From CAYTBN01 sp964542165 (GTDB taxonomy: Bacteria; Myxococcota_A; UBA796; UBA9615; CAYRNR01): a DNA stretch of 64,000 nt. This document shows, piece after piece, positions 36,033 to 45,230 of the stretch. The stretch spans positions 1 to 64,000 of the forward strand of contig CAZITQ010000007.1 in assembly GCA_964542165.1 (NCBI GenBank), in the 5' to 3' direction. Each line of letters begins with the position of its first letter. Position 1 is the stretch's first letter. A program made the translations under genes and the position numbers. The notes beneath the pieces were generated by a model. It ran no database searches. It was not told the origin of the DNA and saw only the letters and a list, made by a program, of their open reading frames with translations.

Positions 36033-38510
36033 ATGAGCCGTACCAACCTACCGACCATCGCCGCCGTCGTCGTCGCCGTCCTCCTCGCCGGAGGGCTGGT
36101 CTACTACGCCCTCCAGGGGGACAAGAGCACGACCGCGGGCGGGGGCAAACAAGAACAGAAGAAGTTCGAGGTGGTCACCCAGGCCGCCGCGCCGGTGGAG
36201 TTCCAGCTGGCACCCGCCCCGGAGGGGGAGAAGCTGGACCTGGGCGCGATCCTGCGGGATCCGTCCGGCAAGGAGGTCCGCCTCAGCGACCTCGTCGGGG
36301 GCCGTGCGCTGATCACGCTGATGGACACCGACATCACCGACAGGCGCGCCAAGGCCGCCACGCGGAACCTGCGCAAGCTCATCACCGCCGGCGCCGAGCT
36401 CCACTTCCCGGTCGTCGCGATCCTCCCCCAGGGCACGTCGGACGCCGAGGCCTCGGAGTTCGCCCGCAAGCGCCAGCTCGCCACCCCGATGTACGTGGAC
36501 GACAACGGCGAGTTCGCCGCCGCCACGGGCTGGGACATCCGGCAGGGGGCGCTGGTGACCGGCGACGGCACCATCCTCCAGCACTACGCCCGCTCCGAGT
36601 CCTGGGACGAGCGCTTCGGGACCGAGCCGCCGATCACCGACGACGTGCTGTTCTGGGCCTGGGACATCCCCGAGAAGGGCCCGGAGGTCCACGCGGCAGC
36701 CAAGGACGCCGCGATCCCCCTGATCCGCTCGGCGCTGACCGCCGAGTTCGAGTCCACCGACCAGGTCCCGGCCGCGCTGGCCGCCCTCGCGGCGGATCCC
36801 TCCCTGGCTTTCGAGCCCGAGCACGAGGTTTTCGTCTGCCTCTTCCGGCCCGGCGAGACCAAGCGGCTGCGGGGCATGGCGGACAGCGGGAGCTTCGGCG
36901 AGCGCCTGGCGCTGGCCACGGGGCGGGCCCTGGACGATGCCCACGACCGCAAGGAGTGGATCGCGGCCGCGGGCGAGGTGCGCATCGTGGTCGACGTGCT
37001 CGGCCCCACCTTCCCGATCCCCGGGCGCGAGCTCCGGACCCTGTGGTACTTCTTCGAACCCGGCGTCGACGGCGTGCGGGTGATCAACGGGGACAAGGCG
37101 GGTGTGGTCCTGCCCCACGAGGTCAACTCCCAGGGCATCCTCTCGCCCCGGGTGGCCAAGCGCGACGACAAGGTGACCCGCTTGCTCTCGGAGGCCTGCC
37201 GCCGCGCGGGCAAGGCGGGCAAGGCCTGGTCCAGCGCCGACACCGAGCTGCTGCGCTTCCGGACCACCTCCTTCGGCGAGGTGATCCCGGGCGCCGGTGC
37301 GGTGGACGTCTACCGGGCCAACGTGCTCATCGACGAGCAGGACTCCGACGAGATCCTCGCCATGGTCAAGCTGGGCGGCCGCTGGCTGCTCAACACCGTC
37401 AAGGAAGACGGTTCGTTCGACTACCAGTACTACCCCAACACCGACGAGGGCTCGACCGACTACAACGTGGTCCGCCACGCGGGATCGGTCTACGGCCTGT
37501 TCGAGATGTACGAGCTGGCCTACACCGAGCCGGGGCTGAAGGACGACCTGGACGACTACATCGACGCCGGCGCGCGCTCGGTGGGCTGGGTCTACGACGC
37601 CCTGGGCGAGGTGGCCGACGCCAAGGGGGACGAGACCCGCTACTGCCTGCTGGAGGGCAAGCGCTGCCAGTCCGGGTCCGCCGCCCTGAGCATGATGACC
37701 TACCTCTCCCGCCCGCCCAGGGAGCACATCCGCAACCCGGCGCACATCGCGGCCCTGTACAAGGACGACGACAAGGCCAAGATGGACGGCCTGGCGCTGA
37801 CCATGACCGACATGATCGACGACAAGGGCGCGGTCTTCCGGACCTACGAACAGGCCCGGTCGCTGCCCGAGGTCGACAAGGAGCCCCTGTACTACCCCGG
37901 CGAGTGCATGCTGGCCCTGGTCCGCTACCACGTGGCCAGCGGTGACGAGCGCTGGCTGGAGGGGGCCAAGGCCATCGGCAACCGCCAGATCGACCTGTAC
38001 AAGCGCAACCGCTGGGCCAACCCGGACCACTGGGTGATGCAGGCCCTGTACGAGCTGTTCCACGCCACCGGCGACGAGAAGTACGCCGAGGTGGCGCTGC
38101 AGATGGGTACCCACCACGCGTCCGAGCAGTTCGACGGTCCCCGGCCCTCGCCCTTCCCGGACTACATCGGCTCGTACCGCCGGGGCAACGACGTGCCCCG
38201 CACCACCCGCGCCGGCTCCCGCACCGAGGCGATGATGGCCGTGGTCCGCACCGCCTGGGAGATGGGCGTGGACGCCAAGATCTACGAGGACGCCGTGGTC
38301 GGCGCGACCCGCCACATGAGCGAGCAGATGTTCCGGCCCGACAACACCTTCTGGATGGCCAACGCCGACCGGGCCATGGGCGCCCTGCGGATGGGCATCG
38401 TCGACAACCACTGCCGGATCGACAACAATCAGCACGCCCTGGTAGGCATGGCCGGCGCCCTCGAGGTCGCCCGCAAGCGGGAGGCGACCCGCAAGGCCGC
38501 GGCCGAGTAG
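36033..38510 (+). CDS. Membrane-anchored three-part protein (redoxin-like N-domain, alpha/alpha-toroid C-domain)
   Basis: An 825-residue protein with one N-terminal membrane segment (residues 8-27). Residues about 65-180 resemble a peroxiredoxin/thioredoxin fold (LSDLVGGRALITLMDTDIT, FPVVAILPQG, TPMYVDDNGEFAAATGW) but have no active-site Cys. A middle domain (about 200-430) is not recognised. From about 445 a helical repeat region (LGGRWLLNTVKEDGSFDYQYY, HAGSVYGLFEMYELAYTEPGL, PGECMLALVRYHVASGD) looks like the six-hairpin toroid of carbohydrate-active enzymes and epimerases. Substrate unknown; the active site would face the periplasm. Confidence 0.75.
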   Translation: MSRTNLPTIAAVVVAVLLAGGLVYYALQGDKSTTAGGGKQEQKKFEVVTQAAAPVEFQLAPAPEGEKLDLGAILRDPSGKEVRLSDLVGGRALITLMDTDITDRRAKAATRNLRKLITAGAELHFPVVAILPQGTSDAEASEFARKRQLATPMYVDDNGEFAAATGWDIRQGALVTGDGTILQHYARSESWDERFGTEPPITDDVLFWAWDIPEKGPEVHAAAKDAAIPLIRSALTAEFESTDQVPAALAALAADPSLAFEPEHEVFVCLFRPGETKRLRGMADSGSFGERLALATGRALDDAHDRKEWIAAAGEVRIVVDVLGPTFPIPGRELRTLWYFFEPGVDGVRVINGDKAGVVLPHEVNSQGILSPRVAKRDDKVTRLLSEACRRAGKAGKAWSSADTELLRFRTTSFGEVIPGAGAVDVYRANVLIDEQDSDEILAMVKLGGRWLLNTVKEDGSFDYQYYPNTDEGSTDYNVVRHAGSVYGLFEMYELAYTEPGLKDDLDDYIDAGARSVGWVYDALGEVADAKGDETRYCLLEGKRCQSGSAALSMMTYLSRPPREHIRNPAHIAALYKDDDKAKMDGLALTMTDMIDDKGAVFRTYEQARSLPEVDKEPLYYPGECMLALVRYHVASGDERWLEGAKAIGNRQIDLYKRNRWANPDHWVMQALYELFHATGDEKYAEVALQMGTHHASEQFDGPRPSPFPDYIGSYRRGNDVPRTTRAGSRTEAMMAVVRTAWEMGVDAKIYEDAVVGATRHMSEQMFRPDNTFWMANADRAMGALRMGIVDNHCRIDNNQHALVGMAGALEVARKREATRKAAAE

Positions 38511-38611
38511 GCCGGAATAGGATCCGGACTCCGCCGTACCAGGGCCGACGGCCCGATCGACTCCACCATGGGTCGACCGCGCCGATGATCGTGTTGGATG
38601 GAGTCACCTCG

Positions 38612-39964
38612 ATGCGGCACCGGATCCTCCTCGGCCTCGCCCTCCCGCTCCTGCTCGTCCGCCCAGCCGTCGCCGCCGACGCCCTCCAGCTGAGCGAGCT
38701 GCAGCGCATCCTCGAGCAGACCGACGCCCGCTGGACCGCCGGCGAGACCGGGCCCTCCCGCATCCCCCCCGAACGGCTCGCCGACTTCGCCTCCGCTCGC
38801 CCGCCGGCCCACACGCCCCCCCCGCCGCCCCTGGCCCCGACGGAGCTGCCCGAGGCCTTCGACTGGCGGGACGAAGGCGGCGACTTCACCACCTCGGTCA
38901 AGGAGCAGGGGTGGTGCGGCTCGTGCTGGGCGTTTGCGGCCCTGGGCGCCGTGGAGTCGATGTACGAGCTGGCCGCGGCGGATCCCGGCCTGGAGCCGGA
39001 CCTGGCCGAGCAGGTGGTCCTGTCCTGCTCGGGCGGCGACTGCACCGGCTGGACCATGGAGGAGACCCTGACCTTCGTGCAGCAGCACGGGGCGTCGGAG
39101 GAGGCCTGCTACCCCTACCTGGACAGCGACGAGGCGGCCTGTGACGACGCCTGCGACACCTGGGCCGACGGCCACTACGCCATCGACGGGTACTCGTACG
39201 TCTCCCCCCTGACCCAGACCATGAAGCAGGCCCTGCTCGAGGGCCCCCTGGTGGCCTGGATGGAGATCCGCGAGGACCTGCTGTACTACACCGGCGGGGT
39301 CTACGAGCCCACCACCTCCGCCGTGGTCGGCGGACACTTCGTGATCCTCTACGGCTGGAACGACGCCGACGGCGCCTGGCTGGTCAAGAACTCCTGGGGC
39401 ACCGACTGGGGCGAGAACACCTACGGCGCGGGCAGCGAGGCCGGCTGGTTCCGCATCGTCTACGGCGCCAGCGGGATCCAGGAGTACGGCGCCTACGCGA
39501 TCGCCGTGGACGAGTCCGCCTGCGTGGACCGCGACGGGGACGGCTGGAACTTCTGCGACGGCGACTGCAACGACGACGAGTCCTCCGTCTACCCGGGCGC
39601 CGACGAGCTCTGCGACGGCTTCGACAACGACTGTGACGGCGATCTACTCCCCGACGAACAGGACGGCGACGGCGACGGCTGGGGCCCCTGCGTCGGCGAC
39701 TGCGACGACACCCAGTCCACCGTCAACCCAGACGCCCGCGAACACTGCTCCGACGGCCACGACAACGACTGCGACGGCAAGGTCGACGCCTCCGACGAGG
39801 ACTGCGTGGATGGGGGGATGGGGTCGATGACCGACGCGGACGGCGCCGGCTGCGACTGCAACGGCCCCGGCGGCCCCGGCCCCGACGACTTCGCCGTGGC
39901 GGGCCTGTTGCTCGCCGGCCTCTTCCGGATCCGTCAGCGGACCTCGTTGCCCAGGCGGTCGTAG
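38612..39964 (+). CDS. Papain-family (C1A) cysteine protease with metal-binding repeats and MYXO-CTERM-like tail
   Basis: The second in-frame ATG (38612) follows GGAG and starts a Sec signal (MRHRILLGLALPLLL). The protease domain has Cys105 in WCGSCWAF, His242 in GGHFVILYGW and Asn260 in VKNSWGTDWGE, so the catalytic set is complete; the propeptide is very short. After it come two DRDGDGW/GDGDGW...CDGxDNDCDG repeats, the putative metal-binding motif of Myxococcota. The C-terminus has GCDCNG, a hydrophobic segment and a basic end, matching the MYXO-CTERM surface-sorting pattern. It is secreted and likely surface-attached. Confidence 0.9.
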   Translation: MRHRILLGLALPLLLVRPAVAADALQLSELQRILEQTDARWTAGETGPSRIPPERLADFASARPPAHTPPPPPLAPTELPEAFDWRDEGGDFTTSVKEQGWCGSCWAFAALGAVESMYELAAADPGLEPDLAEQVVLSCSGGDCTGWTMEETLTFVQQHGASEEACYPYLDSDEAACDDACDTWADGHYAIDGYSYVSPLTQTMKQALLEGPLVAWMEIREDLLYYTGGVYEPTTSAVVGGHFVILYGWNDADGAWLVKNSWGTDWGENTYGAGSEAGWFRIVYGASGIQEYGAYAIAVDESACVDRDGDGWNFCDGDCNDDESSVYPGADELCDGFDNDCDGDLLPDEQDGDGDGWGPCVGDCDDTQSTVNPDAREHCSDGHDNDCDGKVDASDEDCVDGGMGSMTDADGAGCDCNGPGGPGPDDFAVAGLLLAGLFRIRQRTSLPRRS

Positions 39965-40297
39965 CGGGTCTCCCGGATCACCCCCTGGCGGTGGGCGAAC
40001 TCCACCGGCGGCAGGATCTTTCGGAACGACGAGAGCGCCTCCTGCGGGGGCCGGGCTCCCCGCCACGCCAGCACCTCCTCCAGGGTTCGCCCCTCGACGT
40101 ACTCCATCACCAGCGCCAGCTCGGGCGCCAGCACCTTGACCGCGACCTTCTGTCCCAGGGTCTCGCGCACCCCCAGGTACACCGCCCCCATCCCCCCCTC
40201 GCCCAGCTTGTGCTCCAGCCGGTACTCGAGGATCCGGGTCCCCCTGAGGTCCGGAGTGGCTACGGTCTCGTCGCTCGAGGCCCCTCCCAGGGCTCCG
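39934..40297 (-). pseudogene. Remnant of a PknB-type Ser/Thr protein kinase
   Basis: On the minus strand one frame reads ILEYRLEHKLGEGGMGAVYLG, then VAVKVLAPELA, then LVMEYVEGRTLEEVLA and FAHRQGVI. These are the glycine loop, the ATP-binding Lys and the hinge of bacterial kinases. The helix-C region (about 50 residues) is missing between them, the HRDLKPEN catalytic loop and DFG are absent, and no start codon exists downstream of the preceding in-frame stop. Its 3' end overlaps the end of the protease gene. The next 228 bp (40298-40525) hold no recognisable gene or signal. Confidence 0.72.
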
Positions 40298-40525
40298 TCT
40301 CACGTCGGCGACCTACTTCACCCCTTCTTTGGGATGTTCGTGGCGGATCGAGGCCGCCCGATCAGGGAGAGGGGGTTCCCCCCCGGCAGGGGCGTCGGAG
40401 CCCGAACGGGTCCCGGACGGACAGGAGTGAGGGCGGAGTCGAGTGAGGAGGAGTCCAGGACGGACGACGACGAACGTCCCCAGCCGGGGGGGAGCCCCCT
40501 CGACCCAGGGCGGCCGGTGTCCGTA

Positions 40526-41311
40526 CTACAGAGTAGAGGGCGTGGGGGCCCGCTCGATCCCCTGAGCGGCCTCTCGCAGCTTCCTGGCCTCGTCGACGAG
40601 CTCCTCGAGCACGTCGTCCAGCGCCGGGGAGTGGAGCGCGGGGTGGGTTTCCGGGGGCCGCCGTTCGATCTCGTCCCCGAGCCCGCTGTCCCGGTAGCTT
40701 CTCAGCCGGTCCCTCAGCCGGTCGCGGATCTCCTCGGCGTTGTCCACGCCGCGGAAGAGGCCGCGGTGCATGTGGACCGCCGTGCCCCGGGAGTCCTTGC
40801 CGCCGCCGATGCCCCCGCCGGCGGACTGGACCTCCACGTCGGCGATGCCCAGCAGGCGCTGCAGCGGCCCGCGGCTGACCGAGATGTTCTGGATGTTGGC
40901 GAACGTCATCGTCATCTCGCGCACGGACCAGATGCCCTCGCGGATGCGCAGGCTGCGGTCGGTGACCTTGTACCAGCGCAGCTCGTAGTCCAGCCGGACG
41001 CTCAGGTACGACAGCAGGGTCTGGGTCAGCACCAGGCCGATGCCGCCGATCTCCGTGGCGTACATCAGGGCGGTCAGCCAGGCGCTGCCCACGTGGTCCG
41101 CCGCGAGGCCGTGGAACGCCGCCAGGCCGGCGAAGGCGCCCCACAGGGCCACGGCCTGGCGCAGCAGCCATTTCAGCAGCAGGTAGCGGTAGAAGTTGGG
41201 CGCAGCGCGGAAGACCAGCAGGCTGCCGGGGGCGCCGTCGGGGTCGGGGGGCTCGGGCGGCACGCGCAGGAGCCGCAGGATCCGGCCCTTGAGTCCCCGG
41301 TAGACGGTCAT
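40526..41311 (-). CDS. Bacterial PH-domain (bPH2, YdbT/YdbS-like) membrane protein
   Basis: A 261-residue protein with two membrane segments (about 44-66 and 78-103) followed by the bPH2 core RLDYELRWYKVTDRSLRIREGIWSVREM, TFANIQNISVSRGPLQRLLGIADVEV. A charged C-terminal tail has coiled-coil character. It is coupled to the preceding bPH2 gene by a 4-nt overlap (ATGA). Function of the family is not settled. Confidence 0.85.
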   Translation of the reverse strand: MTVYRGLKGRILRLLRVPPEPPDPDGAPGSLLVFRAAPNFYRYLLLKWLLRQAVALWGAFAGLAAFHGLAADHVGSAWLTALMYATEIGGIGLVLTQTLLSYLSVRLDYELRWYKVTDRSLRIREGIWSVREMTMTFANIQNISVSRGPLQRLLGIADVEVQSAGGGIGGGKDSRGTAVHMHRGLFRGVDNAEEIRDRLRDRLRSYRDSGLGDEIERRPPETHPALHSPALDDVLEELVDEARKLREAAQGIERAPTPSTL

Positions 41312-41883
41312 GGCGCTCCGTCCCCGCCGTCTCCGTCGTCTCCCCGGCGCTCCTCCAGGGCCCGGCGGGTGGCCCGCAGCTCGTCGCGGACCTCGGCCAG
41401 TGCCCGGACGATTCGTCCGGCTTCGTCCCCGCCATCCGCCTCGGGCGCGGCCGCGTCCCCGTCCGCCGTCGCATGTCCCCGCATGCGTCGATAGAGAAAC
41501 TCCCGGATCTCCTCGTAGTAGCGCAGCCCCTCCACCTTCATCTCCGCCGACGCGCTGCCCGCCGCCGTCTGCACGTGGATGTCCGCCAGGCCGAGCCAGC
41601 GCAGCAGGGGACCGGACGTCAGGTGGATGTCCTGGATCCGGGTGTAGGTCAGGCTGACCTCCCGGCGGAACAGCACGCCCCAGCGCATGGAGATGCCCTC
41701 GCCGTCGAAGGTGTAGCGCAGGGTCCGGTAGCGGAAGTACAGCACCGGCAGGACCACGAGGATCAGCGGGCCGGTGAGCAGCGAGCGGATCAGGTAGGCC
41801 CTCAGCAGCTTCGGGTGGGGCCGGTGGGTGGCCAGGATGGCCGCCTCGGTCTGCTGCGCCGTCAGAGCGCGGGACTCACCCAT
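41308..41883 (-). CDS. Bacterial PH-domain (bPH2, YdbS-like) membrane protein
   Basis: A 191-residue protein with a hydrophobic hairpin at about 28-50 and the core YTFDGEGISMRWGVLFRREVSLTYTRIQDIHLTSGPLLRWLGLADIHVQTA. This is the same fold as the gene it overlaps, as in the ydbS-ydbT pair of Bacillus. A C-terminal acidic and helical tail follows. Nine base pairs separate its start from the stop of the upstream lipoprotein gene. Confidence 0.85.
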   Translation of the reverse strand: MGESRALTAQQTEAAILATHRPHPKLLRAYLIRSLLTGPLILVVLPVLYFRYRTLRYTFDGEGISMRWGVLFRREVSLTYTRIQDIHLTSGPLLRWLGLADIHVQTAAGSASAEMKVEGLRYYEEIREFLYRRMRGHATADGDAAAPEADGGDEAGRIVRALAEVRDELRATRRALEERRGDDGDGGDGAP

Positions 41884-41892
41884 GGCCGGGGA

Positions 41893-43227
41893 TCAGAAAC
41901 CCTGCAGCAGGTTGAAGTAGAAGGTCATCCCACGCCCGTCGATGTTGAACTCGAAGGGCGACATCTCGGCCAGCTCCCCCTCCTCGCCGCCGAACATCTG
42001 GTCGTAGTTGATGGTGACCTCCATCACGTTGACCAGCGAGTCGGTCATCTCGCTGATCATCCAGTCGGCCTCGGCCAGCACCGCACCGAACCCCTCGCCC
42101 TCGGTGATCGCCACGTCGCTCACCGCCAGGGTGAAGCTCTCGGTGTCCGCGGTGATGCCCATGGACACGGACATGTCCGCGGTCCCGCACAGGTCTTCGA
42201 GCATCCACAGTCGGGCGTTGGTCCGCAGCAGGCCCATGGGGTCCGAGTCCATGTGGCTGACCGTCAACTTCACCGGACCGTCGGGCACGGCGTTGCCGTC
42301 GCCGCCGTAGCCCTCGGGGATCACGTTCTCGTAGGTCATCCGCCGGGCCATGGCCACCAGCAGGTTGGGATGGAACACGATGCCGATGTCCGCGCCGGCC
42401 GGCAGGTCGATCTGATCCTCCAGCGGGGTGAAGCTGTCCAGGATCAGGTTGGTCTGGATCGGCATCACCATGGTCTCGAACTCGGGGTAGATGAAGGGCC
42501 CGCGGGGGGCCAGCAGCACCTCGCCCCGGCCCAGCGGCCACGAATCGAAGGTGGCGATCAGCGCGTTCTCGAACCTCCACTGGAGGTACTCGGTCAGCAG
42601 CAGGGTCAACACCGGCTCGATGTAGTCGTAATACGAGTTGGCGATGTCGTTGCCCAGGTCCACGTCCAGCTCGGTGACCTCCAGGTCCTGGAAGAAGGCC
42701 ACCAGCTCGGTCTGGCGATCGTCCAGCGGGATCATGCCCACCGGCATCTGCACCCCCAGCACCCCGGCGCCCGCCGGGATCTGGTAGCCGTTGATCGCCA
42801 GAAACGGCGTGACGTCCACGTCCGCGTGGAAGCAGTCCGGACACGAGACCGTGCCACCGATGCTCAGGTTGGGGATGTCCGGCTGGACTCCGACGGTGAT
42901 CTCCATGCCCAGCACGTCCACGGTGGACGAGAGCACCGGGAAGTCCGTGTCCCCCAGCCGCCGGAACAGCTCGTTGACCGCGGCGGTGTTGAGGATCATC
43001 GCCATGGCGTAGTCGTCCGGCGTGTCGGGGACCACCGGGCGCAGGTTGCCGCCGGCCAGGAAGTAGGACTCGTACTCGACCTCGTAGGCCGTGCAGTCTC
43101 CGAACCCCTCGAGCACCTCCTGGAGGAAGTCGCAGGAGGTGCCGAGCATCAGCACGGCCATGGAGGCGGCCAGCGCGTGCTTGGCCAGGCGGTCCCGTCC
43201 CGGGAGGGCGCGGATCAATCGGCGCAT
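41893..43227 (-). CDS. Lipoprotein of unknown function
   Basis: A 444-residue protein. The ATG at 43227 follows GAGGAAC and opens a signal peptide with lipobox MLGTSC (Cys32). The mature protein is mostly beta with several Asp/Asn-rich loops and a paired Cys loop (VSCPDCFHADVDV). No known domain recognised. It lies just upstream of the two bPH2 genes on the same strand and may share their transcript. Confidence 0.75.
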   Translation of the reverse strand: MRRLIRALPGRDRLAKHALAASMAVLMLGTSCDFLQEVLEGFGDCTAYEVEYESYFLAGGNLRPVVPDTPDDYAMAMILNTAAVNELFRRLGDTDFPVLSSTVDVLGMEITVGVQPDIPNLSIGGTVSCPDCFHADVDVTPFLAINGYQIPAGAGVLGVQMPVGMIPLDDRQTELVAFFQDLEVTELDVDLGNDIANSYYDYIEPVLTLLLTEYLQWRFENALIATFDSWPLGRGEVLLAPRGPFIYPEFETMVMPIQTNLILDSFTPLEDQIDLPAGADIGIVFHPNLLVAMARRMTYENVIPEGYGGDGNAVPDGPVKLTVSHMDSDPMGLLRTNARLWMLEDLCGTADMSVSMGITADTESFTLAVSDVAITEGEGFGAVLAEADWMISEMTDSLVNVMEVTINYDQMFGGEEGELAEMSPFEFNIDGRGMTFYFNLLQGF

Positions 43228-43351
43228 CGTCGTTCCTCGCTTCGCGTGTGGGGATCGTACCCCAACCATGCCCACGAATGGAGACCGCGCAACCCCGGCC
43301 GCGTGCCGGTGCGTGCGCGACCCCTGGGAAGTGGACGACGGGGCGGAGCGG

Positions 43352-44560
43352 CTATTCACCCAGGATCGTCTGGGTGGTGCGGAAGTGGACCTTGGCGATC
43401 CGGGCCAGGGCGTCGCGTCCGTGCGTCTGCACGATCTTGCGTCCGGTGCGGATCACCGGCGGCCCCGCGCCGGGGGTCAGGGTGACGCCCACGTCCTCGG
43501 AGAGCCGCTGCAGCCGCCGCACGTAGGTGTCCCTGGCCAGGATCGAGGCCGCGGCCACCGCCGGGTTGTCCTCGGCCTTCGGTCGGGCGATGAGCTCGGT
43601 GCCGCGCGGAAGCGCCCGCTGGATCAGCGAGCGGGCCGCGAAGCGGTCGACCACCACCGCGTCGAAGGGGTGGCGGCGTTCGGTCAGGTCCTTGACCACC
43701 CGCCCGTGGCACCAGGCCAGCAGGTGGTTGAGCTTCTGGCCCCGGGCCCGCATCTGGTCGTAGAGCTCGTTGTACCTCGGGGGCCCCACCACGACCGTGG
43801 CGGCCCGGTCGCCCAGCACGCGCCTCAGGGTCCGCGCCAGGGAGTCGATCTGCTTGCCCGCCAGCCGCTTGGAGTCCATGGCGCCCATGCCGGTGATCTC
43901 CTCGGCCAGGTCCCGGTCCAGGACCACGCCACAGGTCACCAGCGGCCCGAAGTAGTCGCCCTTGCCCGCCTCGTCGGTGCCCGCCCAGCGGCTCAGCGCC
44001 CGCTCCTCCTCGGGCAGCGCCGGCTCGGAGCGCAGCAGGGACGCCACCTGGTCCGCCACCGGCTTGCCGGGGCCCGCGCCGCACACCACCGACAACCCCT
44101 TCTTGCGGGAGTGGTAGATCGAGACCACGGCCGGCTTCTTACCGGCCGGGAAGACCAGCTTGATCCCGTGGGCGATGGGATCCATGGACTCGGGGAACAG
44201 GCCGGCGGCGTGCATGCGGGGCATCGCCTCGACCAGCAGGGCGTCGATCTCGGGGATCCCGGAGACCGGCGCCGCCCGGTCCACCAGCGCGGCCTGTCCG
44301 CCGCTGACCCGCGCATCGCAGACGACCCGGGCTCCCTCACCCAGCGCCTCCACCAGATCCCTGTGCTCGGACGGCGGCAGCGTGAGGGTGAACCGCTCCT
44401 TGCGGGTGCTGAAGTACAGGGTGCCCTGGAGGGAGCGATCGCCCGGGGCGGAGACGGTCAGCTTGGCTCCGTATTCGACCTCCGAGGCCTCGAGGGACAG
44501 ACCACGGGCCTCCAGGAGGCGTTCCAGCTTCTCGACGGCGTCGGAGAGCTCGCGGCGCAT
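43352..44560 (-). CDS. rnhC: Ribonuclease HIII with duplicated N-terminal module
   Basis: Residues 190-402 are an RNase HII/HIII catalytic domain. The signature GTDEAGKGDYFGPLV (194-208) is of the HIII type, DSKRL and VVVDRF supply the other acidic residues, and KAEDNPAVAAASILARD is conserved. It removes RNA from RNA-DNA hybrids. The N-terminus is longer than usual. It has two stretches of similar pattern, GAKLTV...LYFSTRKERF (31-57) and GIKLVF...IYHSRKKGLS (132-157), like two copies of the TBP-like substrate-binding module. Seven bp separate it from the downstream side of the YrdC-family gene. Confidence 0.9.
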   Translation of the reverse strand: MRRELSDAVEKLERLLEARGLSLEASEVEYGAKLTVSAPGDRSLQGTLYFSTRKERFTLTLPPSEHRDLVEALGEGARVVCDARVSGGQAALVDRAAPVSGIPEIDALLVEAMPRMHAAGLFPESMDPIAHGIKLVFPAGKKPAVVSIYHSRKKGLSVVCGAGPGKPVADQVASLLRSEPALPEEERALSRWAGTDEAGKGDYFGPLVTCGVVLDRDLAEEITGMGAMDSKRLAGKQIDSLARTLRRVLGDRAATVVVGPPRYNELYDQMRARGQKLNHLLAWCHGRVVKDLTERRHPFDAVVVDRFAARSLIQRALPRGTELIARPKAEDNPAVAAASILARDTYVRRLQRLSEDVGVTLTPGAGPPVIRTGRKIVQTHGRDALARIAKVHFRTTQTILGE

Positions 44561-44567
44561 GGTGACC

Positions 44568-45230
44568 TCAGGCCTCGGCCGGGTCGCCGGCGAGCAGGGC
44601 CAGCACCCGGTCGGCGGGCACGGCGCCCTCGCGCACGATGGGCCGTTCGTCGGACTCGGGATCCACCACCGTGGACGGATCGGCCACGGCCACGTCGCCG
44701 GCCTCGACGATCACGTCCACGGTCCTCGCGAAGTTCTTGCGCACCTGGGCCAGGGACGACGACCCCACCTTGGACGCCAGGTTGGCCGAGGTGATCAGCA
44801 GGGGACCGCCGAAGGCATCCACCAGCCGCTGGGCCACGGGGTCGTGGGTGATCCGGACGCCGAGCTTGTCCTTCTTCTTCTTGGCCAGGGTCTTGGAGAC
44901 CTTGCGGGGCAGGCCCGCGCCGGGCCGGAACAGGATGGTCAGGGGACCGGGCCAGAACGCGTCCATCAGCGCCTCGGCGCGCGCGGGCACCTCGTCCACC
45001 ACCTCGCCCAGCGCCTCCCGGTCGGGTACGAAGACCAGCGACGGCGCTCGCTTGGAGCGGCGCTTGGACTGCACCAGGCGGATCACCGCGTCCTCGTCCA
45101 TCAGCGAGGCCGCGATGGAGTAGTGCCGACCCTTGGGGAAGCAGATCAGCCCCCCCTCGCGCAGCACCTCGGCGAGCTCGCCGTACAGGTCGGGCGAGTC
45201 GTCCAAAGAAGCCCTCGAGATCGTCCTCAT
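44568..45230 (-). CDS. Divergent YrdC/Sua5/YciO-family protein
   Basis: A 220-residue protein of the threonylcarbamoyl-AMP synthase fold. LICFPKGRHYSIAAS replaces the canonical PTxTVYGL, and KRRSKRAPSLVFV matches the KxR...P region. AFWPGPLTILF and LLITSANLASKVGSS are well conserved. The changes at the ATP and threonine pocket make it closer to YciO-like members than to TsaC, so it may not be the main tRNA t6A enzyme. Upstream of rnhC on the same strand, likely cotranscribed. Confidence 0.82.
   Translation of the reverse strand: MRTISRASLDDSPDLYGELAEVLREGGLICFPKGRHYSIAASLMDEDAVIRLVQSKRRSKRAPSLVFVPDREALGEVVDEVPARAEALMDAFWPGPLTILFRPGAGLPRKVSKTLAKKKKDKLGVRITHDPVAQRLVDAFGGPLLITSANLASKVGSSSLAQVRKNFARTVDVIVEAGDVAVADPSTVVDPESDERPIVREGAVPADRVLALLAGDPAEA

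Noticed and set aside
36048..38435. 795-codon antisense frame opposite the membrane-anchored three-part protein
   Set aside because: Composition is typical of reverse-strand GC-rich shadows and no motif or start signal is present.
40298..40525. Possible small genes between the kinase remnant and the bPH2 gene
   Set aside because: Short open frames here lack ribosome-binding sites and any family resemblance.
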